Assembly: GCA_002842435.1 (NCBI GenBank)
Contig: PHCX01000003.1
Location: 186,001 to 250,000, forward strand
Direction of reading: 5' to 3'
DNA length: 64,000 nucleotides
Source of the DNA: Betaproteobacteria bacterium HGW-Betaproteobacteria-1
GTDB lineage: Bacteria > Pseudomonadota > Gammaproteobacteria > Burkholderiales > Methylophilaceae
The notes beneath the pieces were generated by a model. That model made no database searches and was not told the DNA's origin. It was given only the letters and a program-made list of their open reading frames with translations. A program made the translations under genes and the position numbers. Positions 59,076-64,000 of this stretch are shown here, piece after piece. Within the stretch, counting starts at the first letter, position 1; each line of letters begins with the position of its first letter.

Positions 59076-61457
59076 TTAATTTATTTCTGACACAAACGAC
59101 GCCATATTGCTTGCACAAAGCTCCAGCAGGGCTGCCGGCGGCATCGGACGTCCGATGAAGTAGCCCTGGACTTCATCACAGCCGGTTGCCCTCAGGAAAT
59201 CCAGATGCTCCATGTTCTCGACACCTTCGGCAGTCACCGGGATACCCAGCGTTTTTGCCATATTGACGATCACTCTTGCCAGGGATGCGTTCTCGGGACT
59301 GATGTTGATGCTCTTCATGAAGGACTGGTCGATTTTAATGCGATCGACCGGGAAGCGACTGAGATAGCTCAAACTGGAATAACCGGTACCGAAATCGTCC
59401 AATGCAACATGCACGCCCAATCCGCGAAGCAGGCCCAGCACCAGCACCGCATTTTCCATATCGGCCATCAATGCATTTTCAGTGATTTCCACCTCAAAAT
59501 CATGCGGTTCAATGGCATTCTCCTGCAAGGCAGAGAGAATCACTGACACAAGATTCTTCTGGCGGAACTGGCGCGGAGAAACATTGACGGCGATACGCAA
59601 AGTCCTGCCCAGTTTTTCGCGGAAGATAGCCGATTGCCTGCTGGCGGTCCTGATCACCCATTCACCGATTGGTACGATAAGCCCTGACTCCTCGGCCAAG
59701 GGAATGAATTCCATTGGCGAAGCAAATACACCCGGCATCCGCTGCCAGCGAATCAATGCCTCGGCGCCAACGATCATATTGGTTTCGAGATCGATTTGCG
59801 GTTGATAGAAAAGCTCGAACCTTTCCTGCTCTATCGCAAGACGCATCTCGTTCTCAAGATTCAGGCGATTGGAGGCTTGCCGCTCCATATCTGACGTAAA
59901 AAACTGAAAATTGTTACGCCCGTGCTTCTTGGCCTGATACATCGACGTATCGGCTTTACGCATCAGCACCGTGAGGTCTTCACCATCCTGGGGAAAGACA
60001 CAGACGCCAATACTGGCCGTGACGTGAAGCCGATGATCTCCTGCAACAACGGTTGGCTCCAGGGATTCCATGATCTTTTTAAAGACTTTCTCAGTGCCAT
60101 CCGAATGGTTGATATCCGGCAGCAAGAATGCAAACTCATCGCCTCCCATACGCGCAATCGTATCGGAAGGACGCACGCTGTTAACCAGCCGGCTGCTGAC
60201 CTCCTGCAACAATTGATCGCCAATATGATGCCCAAGGGAATCGTTTACATTCTTGAAATGGTCGACATCCAGCAGGGCGATTGCAATGGTTTGTTTATTA
60301 CGCCGGGCTGTCTCGATGGCGACCTTGACGCGGTCGTTGAATAGCGTGCGGTTCGGCAAGCCCGTCAATGCATCGTGCAGGGCAACGTGGCGGAAATGTT
60401 CTTCCGAACGTTTTTGTTCAGTGATGTCATATGCCACCCCCAGGTAGCCATAGACCTGAAATTCGCTATCCCGTAATTCCGTCAGTGAAACGCGTACAGG
60501 AAACCGTGAACCGCCTTTGCGTATATACGTCCATTCATGCTCATCATGCATGCCCGCACGGGCCTTGGCTACAAAGACCTCGAAGCCCGGCTCGATTTCG
60601 TATCCCAACTCGGCACTCAGTTCGATGGCACGCGCCTGAATCTCTTCACGATCGTGCAGCATGTCCATGGTGAATTTTCCGACCAGGTCAGTTTCTTCGT
60701 ACCACAACATCCGCTGTGCGGCATTATTCAAGGCAATGATATTGCCTTCCTTGTCTGTGGCAATAATCGAATAGGAAACGCTATCGATAATTGCCGACTG
60801 GAAACGCTCGGCTTGAATCAAATCACGCTCAGTGCGCTTCTTGTCTGTGATATCGCGTGCTGTAAGCGCTATACCGTCACCCAGCTTGACCAGCTGGCAC
60901 TCAAGCCACTGTGGCTTCAGCATGCAAGCATCGTCATGGAACTCATACGCAAGCGGATGTCCGGCTTCAACCACTTCGCAATAGCGTTGAAAGGTTTGCT
61001 CATTCATCAGCAGGGCAAAGTTGCGATAAAGTTCGGCTCCTACAAATTCATCATGCTCGCGGCCTACCAGCTTGCAGGCACGCTGGTTAAGAAACGCGCA
61101 GCGAAAATCAGCAATTTCCCCGGCGTTGTTCCGCACTGCTTCGAGCAGGAAAAACGCATCATGGTGACTTTCGGAAGCTGCAATGAACCTTGCCTCTGCC
61201 TTGTCAAGTTGCACTTGCTTGTTGATCAACTGCTTTAAAAGCAACCTGGCCGTCTTGCAGGAAATCACATAAAACACCAGGCTGAAAAAAGTGATGGCAG
61301 CGGCGGCCTTTAACAAGGCCGCGCTTTCCATATGCGCAGGAATATTCAATAGCCAGAGTACAGTCAGAACCATCGCCAGCAGAAGCAATATGCCGAATCC
61401 CATCGACAGCCACATCGACTTTGAAAATAAGGCAAAAAATGAGGTCTTCCTGATCAA
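59076..61457 (-). CDS. PAS-GGDEF-EAL cyclic-di-GMP enzyme
   Basis: A 793-residue inner-membrane protein. Two helices (about 17-38 and 48-66) are followed by two PAS domains (about 85-205 and 210-345, the second with WTYIRKGGSRFPVRVSL), a diguanylate cyclase domain with intact RMGGDEFAF, and an EAL phosphodiesterase domain with GAEALIRWQ, EITENALM and DDFGTGYSSLSYL. Both active sites look functional, so it could make or degrade cyclic di-GMP depending on the PAS signal. It is close to motD/motC, so control of swimming versus attachment is plausible. Confidence 0.93.
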   Translation of the reverse strand: MIRKTSFFALFSKSMWLSMGFGILLLLAMVLTVLWLLNIPAHMESAALLKAAAAITFFSLVFYVISCKTARLLLKQLINKQVQLDKAEARFIAASESHHDAFFLLEAVRNNAGEIADFRCAFLNQRACKLVGREHDEFVGAELYRNFALLMNEQTFQRYCEVVEAGHPLAYEFHDDACMLKPQWLECQLVKLGDGIALTARDITDKKRTERDLIQAERFQSAIIDSVSYSIIATDKEGNIIALNNAAQRMLWYEETDLVGKFTMDMLHDREEIQARAIELSAELGYEIEPGFEVFVAKARAGMHDEHEWTYIRKGGSRFPVRVSLTELRDSEFQVYGYLGVAYDITEQKRSEEHFRHVALHDALTGLPNRTLFNDRVKVAIETARRNKQTIAIALLDVDHFKNVNDSLGHHIGDQLLQEVSSRLVNSVRPSDTIARMGGDEFAFLLPDINHSDGTEKVFKKIMESLEPTVVAGDHRLHVTASIGVCVFPQDGEDLTVLMRKADTSMYQAKKHGRNNFQFFTSDMERQASNRLNLENEMRLAIEQERFELFYQPQIDLETNMIVGAEALIRWQRMPGVFASPMEFIPLAEESGLIVPIGEWVIRTASRQSAIFREKLGRTLRIAVNVSPRQFRQKNLVSVILSALQENAIEPHDFEVEITENALMADMENAVLVLGLLRGLGVHVALDDFGTGYSSLSYLSRFPVDRIKIDQSFMKSINISPENASLARVIVNMAKTLGIPVTAEGVENMEHLDFLRATGCDEVQGYFIGRPMPPAALLELCASNMASFVSEIN

Positions 61458-61550
61458 TTCATGCTCACTTCACGGTAAGTTTCAAAAAATATCCATCAGC
61501 AATCAAGGGGTGCCTGCCTCATATGTGCCTTGCGGCCGCATCGATATGAC

Positions 61551-62765
61551 TCAGATTCCCAACTCTTCCACCCAGGACAATGCCGCAATATGGCGATCAT
61601 TAACGCTATTCGGATCCAGATGCAGGAGATTGGCCAAAGAGATAATGCGCTCATGGTCGGCAGCCTCACAGGCTTCTGCAAGTTGCAGGAACGGTCCGTA
61701 TACGCCCTCGCGAGTCAGCAATGCCTCCGTGATGGAATCCGGCAACTGAACCTTTTCCAGCACTTTTTCCATGGGCATTTCGAGAATGATATCCAGCATG
61801 GAAAACACGCCGACAATAAACAAGTTGTCCTGACCGTGTTTATCAAAAAAACCGCTACCAAGCAGCTCAGTGAGGCGGCCGCGGCTAACCGATGTTTTCA
61901 TCAAGGCAGGGGACGTTGTGTTATTGCCTGCAGTCACCATGAGCAAGGTTAACCAGCGATAAAGTTGTTTTCTTCCCAGAATGGATAGCGCATGACCAAT
62001 CGACTGAATCTCGCAGGAAAGACCGAATCCAACCGAATTGATATAACGCAGAAGCTTGAATGACAAAGCGGAATCGCGCTTGAATCCAGCCTCGATGTCC
62101 TTGTTATCGGCATCGTGGCTGATCATATTGATGATATCGATGACGCAAGCATAAGAAGGGTTGATGACTTTTGCGGAGAGAGTTTCCGGCTTGGCAAAAT
62201 AAAAGCCCTGGAAAAACTCGATGCCCATTTTCCGGCAGGTTTCAAACTGCTCTGAAGTTTCGACCTTTTCCGCCACCAGCTTGGCAGGCAAGGTTTTGTA
62301 TAGCGCACCGGCCTTCAGCAGTTCATCTTCGCTGAGCGCGAGCATATCGATCTTGATGTAGTCGGCCAAAGCCAGCAATGGCTCTGCGTCCTTTGCAAAC
62401 ATCGGGTTGTCAAGTGAAATCTGGTAACCGCGCGAACGTAACTCCTTGCAGCGCTGCAGAATTTCCTCGGTAGCCGGGACTGTCCTGAGTATTTCGAGCA
62501 CCGTACGTTTGGGAGGGAGCAATTCAATCAAGCCACCCAACAACATCTCTTCATTGACGTTGATGAAGGCATATTTATCGCCCAGCAACCACTGTCCGCC
62601 CATATCGCTCAGGGTGTTGACCAGCACTCTGGAACAGGCTTTCAGGTCATCTTCGATCACCGCATTCTGGGCATCGGCGCTATGCCGGAATAGCAATTCA
62701 TAGCCAATAATGGCCTGATCCTTGTCCAGAATGGGTTGGCGCCCGATATAGGCTTCTTCGTGCAT
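61551..62765 (-). CDS. EAL-HDOD signalling protein (degenerate EAL)
   Basis: A 404-residue protein of the YuxH/CdgJ type. The N-terminal EAL-like domain (about 1-195) begins YIGRQPILDKDQAIIGYELL: the E-A-L triad is replaced by E-L-L and several metal ligands seem missing, so catalysis is unlikely. The C-terminal HDOD domain (about 200-390) has VIDIINMISHDAD, SLSFKLLRYINSVGFGL-like helices and LGRKQLYRWLTLLM. Relatives act in motility control. It is transcribed toward the PAS-GGDEF-EAL gene, about 90 bp upstream. Confidence 0.88.
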   Translation of the reverse strand: MHEEAYIGRQPILDKDQAIIGYELLFRHSADAQNAVIEDDLKACSRVLVNTLSDMGGQWLLGDKYAFINVNEEMLLGGLIELLPPKRTVLEILRTVPATEEILQRCKELRSRGYQISLDNPMFAKDAEPLLALADYIKIDMLALSEDELLKAGALYKTLPAKLVAEKVETSEQFETCRKMGIEFFQGFYFAKPETLSAKVINPSYACVIDIINMISHDADNKDIEAGFKRDSALSFKLLRYINSVGFGLSCEIQSIGHALSILGRKQLYRWLTLLMVTAGNNTTSPALMKTSVSRGRLTELLGSGFFDKHGQDNLFIVGVFSMLDIILEMPMEKVLEKVQLPDSITEALLTREGVYGPFLQLAEACEAADHERIISLANLLHLDPNSVNDRHIAALSWVEELGI

Positions 62766-62891
62766 TATTCAAACTTTCCATTAATGAAATGCTGGCTACC
62801 GGCCTGCCATTAAGCATCATCCTAGTCAAAATGGCGTACTGCCATTTAGCAGAACAAAGCAGTTTTTCATGGTTATATCGGCAGGAAATGC

Positions 62892-63710
62892 TCAAGGTTT
62901 AATTTTTATTTCAGCGCCGTCATTCGCGCTCTCCGGCGCGGAATACAACACCATGATGGAAACGCGACGGTTTTTTGCGCGCCCTTCTGCCGTATCGTTA
63001 TTGCCAAAGGGTTGAGCCGAGCCGTAACCTACCGCGCTCAAGCGTTGCTCTGCTATGCCGTTCTGCTCCAGAAGGCGAACGACACTGCTGGCACGTACAG
63101 CCGACAGTTCCCAGTTGGAATAGAACAGGTAATTGCGAATGGGGATGTTATCGGTGTGGCCTTCCACCTGAATGGCATTGGGTTTCCCGGCCAGCATGCC
63201 AGCCACCTCAAGCAACGGCGGCAAGGCACCGACTTCCAGGCCGGCAGAGCCCGGTGCGAAGAGCACACTGCTCTCGATATCAATCCGGATACCGCGATTG
63301 TTTTGTAACACGCGCACACTGCCCTGCTCAATCAGCGGCGATAGTGCCCGGGATACATCCAGTGCCATGGCGGTCATGGCTTCGCGCTCGCGGCGCCATT
63401 TTTCATTACGCAATTGCACCGCGGCAAACGGCTTGATAAATGAGTCGCCGGACCGCTGTTCGACTCCCTCCGGGATCCCTTCCGCCTTGCCTTGCGATCC
63501 GCCTTCAAGCTGCCCTTCCTGCACCAGCTTGCCCGAGCCGAATGCGCTGCCGAGTGAATCCGCCAGTTGCTTGTATTTATTCTGGTTAACCGCGGAGACC
63601 GCGTACATCACCACAAAAAAAGCGAATAACAGGGTAATGAAATCAGCGTATGAAACCAGCCAGCGGTCGTGATTCTCACGTTCGATTTCAAATTTTTTCC
63701 GGCGGCCCAT
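62892..63710 (-). CDS. motD: Flagellar motor stator protein MotD/MotB
   Basis: A 272-residue stator subunit. RENHDRWLVSYADFITLLFA carries the proton-binding aspartate at the start of the single membrane helix; a plug/linker follows, then the OmpA-like peptidoglycan-binding domain with VEGHTDNIPI, NWELSAVRASSVVRLLEQNG and GRAKNRRVSIMV. The variant opening MGRRKKFE and partner order (MotC first, MotD second) match the MotCD set that assists swarming in Pseudomonas. It starts 8 bp after the motC stop. Confidence 0.92.
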   Translation of the reverse strand: MGRRKKFEIERENHDRWLVSYADFITLLFAFFVVMYAVSAVNQNKYKQLADSLGSAFGSGKLVQEGQLEGGSQGKAEGIPEGVEQRSGDSFIKPFAAVQLRNEKWRREREAMTAMALDVSRALSPLIEQGSVRVLQNNRGIRIDIESSVLFAPGSAGLEVGALPPLLEVAGMLAGKPNAIQVEGHTDNIPIRNYLFYSNWELSAVRASSVVRLLEQNGIAEQRLSAVGYGSAQPFGNNDTAEGRAKNRRVSIMVLYSAPESANDGAEIKIKP

Positions 63711-63718
63711 ATCAACGA

Positions 63719-64000
63719 CTAACTCTTATAGCCTGACATACGGTCTTCCAGCAGGCGCTGAGGGTCGCCGCCGGCAATCGCGACGATTGCATCGACCATC
63801 ATTTCCCGCCGAGAAACCTCGTTCTGGATGTGACGGCGAAGTTTGTAGGCGATCGGCAAAAACACCAGGTTGGCAAAACCAACCCCATAAATCGTAGCGA
63901 CGAAGGCCACGGCAATACCGCTACCCAGCATATCCGGATCGGACAGGTTTTCCATCACATGAATCAGGCCCAATACCGCGCCGATAATACCGATGGTAGG
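63719..64000 (-). CDS. motC: Flagellar motor stator protein MotC/MotA, C-terminal part
   Basis: Cut by the right edge: the frame enters at 64000 and ends at 63719. The residues PTIGIIGAVLGLIHVMENL, then GSGIAVAFVATIYGVGFANL, are the third and fourth helices of MotA-family proton channels, and EVSRREMMVDAIVAIAGGDP is the conserved cytoplasmic tail. It makes the proton channel with MotD. The ORF start inside the window is not a real start. Confidence 0.93.
   Translation of the reverse strand, partial: PTIGIIGAVLGLIHVMENLSDPDMLGSGIAVAFVATIYGVGFANLVFLPIAYKLRRHIQNEVSRREMMVDAIVAIAGGDPQRLLEDRMSGYKS

Overview
The window looks like about 64 kb of chromosome from a Gram-negative betaproteobacterium. 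The best guess is Nitrosomonadales, possibly the methylotrophic Methylophilaceae. Three things support this: the housekeeping gene order (greA, yhbY, rlmE-ftsH-folP-glmM; dapB-carA-carB-greA; bamE divergent from fur; grpE-dnaK-dnaJ), an Entner-Doudoroff edd/eda pair, and a truncated VWA membrane protein at the left edge that resembles MxaL-type proteins of methanol dehydrogenase clusters. The family assignment is inference. I saw no rRNA, tRNA, CRISPR array, insertion sequence or prophage gene.

Layout. 0-4.3 kb: the VWA protein fragment, then a small envelope-lipid set (GT4 glycosyltransferase, DgkA, zinc phospholipase C-like protein, PAP2 phosphatase). 4.7-22.8 kb: dense housekeeping genes on alternating strands (glmM, folP, ftsH, rlmE, yhbY, DUF4149, greA, carB, carA, dapB, bamE, fur, recN, nadK, hrcA, hemH). 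22.9-26.9 kb: ADP-heptose synthesis and transfer (hldD, gmhA, hldE, waaF) with stop/start overlaps. 27-38 kb: a surface-polysaccharide region (GT39-like membrane protein, hexapeptide acetyltransferase, DUF6625-like protein, OafA-type acyltransferase with SGNH domain, GT4 enzyme, galE, a kinase-fold protein with a HAD phosphatase), then eda and edd. The 27-32 kb part is visibly richer in A+T than its flanks. 38.5-45.6 kb: an LPS core-modification cassette (waaG, waaP, InaA-like kinase, a double kinase-fold protein and a large carbamoyltransferase), divergent from waaC.

45.7-49.5 kb: the grpE-dnaK-dnaJ heat-shock cluster. Good sigma-32 promoters lie before grpE and dnaK, a repeat-rich spacer separates grpE from dnaK, and a long near-perfect hairpin lies between dnaK and dnaJ. 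49.6-54.2 kb (minus strand): small lipoprotein, gloA, YfhL-type ferredoxin, coaD, rsmD and two M16 peptidase subunits. 54.4-57.1 kb: ftsY-ftsE-ftsX. 57.2-64 kb (minus strand): bacteriohemerythrin, an orphan TonB, a PAS-GGDEF-EAL protein, an EAL-HDOD protein, motD and a partial motC, which together form a motility and second-messenger neighbourhood.

Functional picture: heptose made by HldD/GmhA/HldE is added by WaaC and WaaF. WaaG extends the core. WaaP and the other kinase-fold proteins probably phosphorylate core sugars, and the large carbamoyltransferase probably carbamoylates one. The set resembles the Pseudomonas aeruginosa core-oligosaccharide locus. The most original features are the double kinase-fold protein with two apparently intact active sites, the kinase-fold/HAD overlapping pair, the dnaK-dnaJ hairpin, and BamE with a long Pro/Ala/Glu-rich tail.
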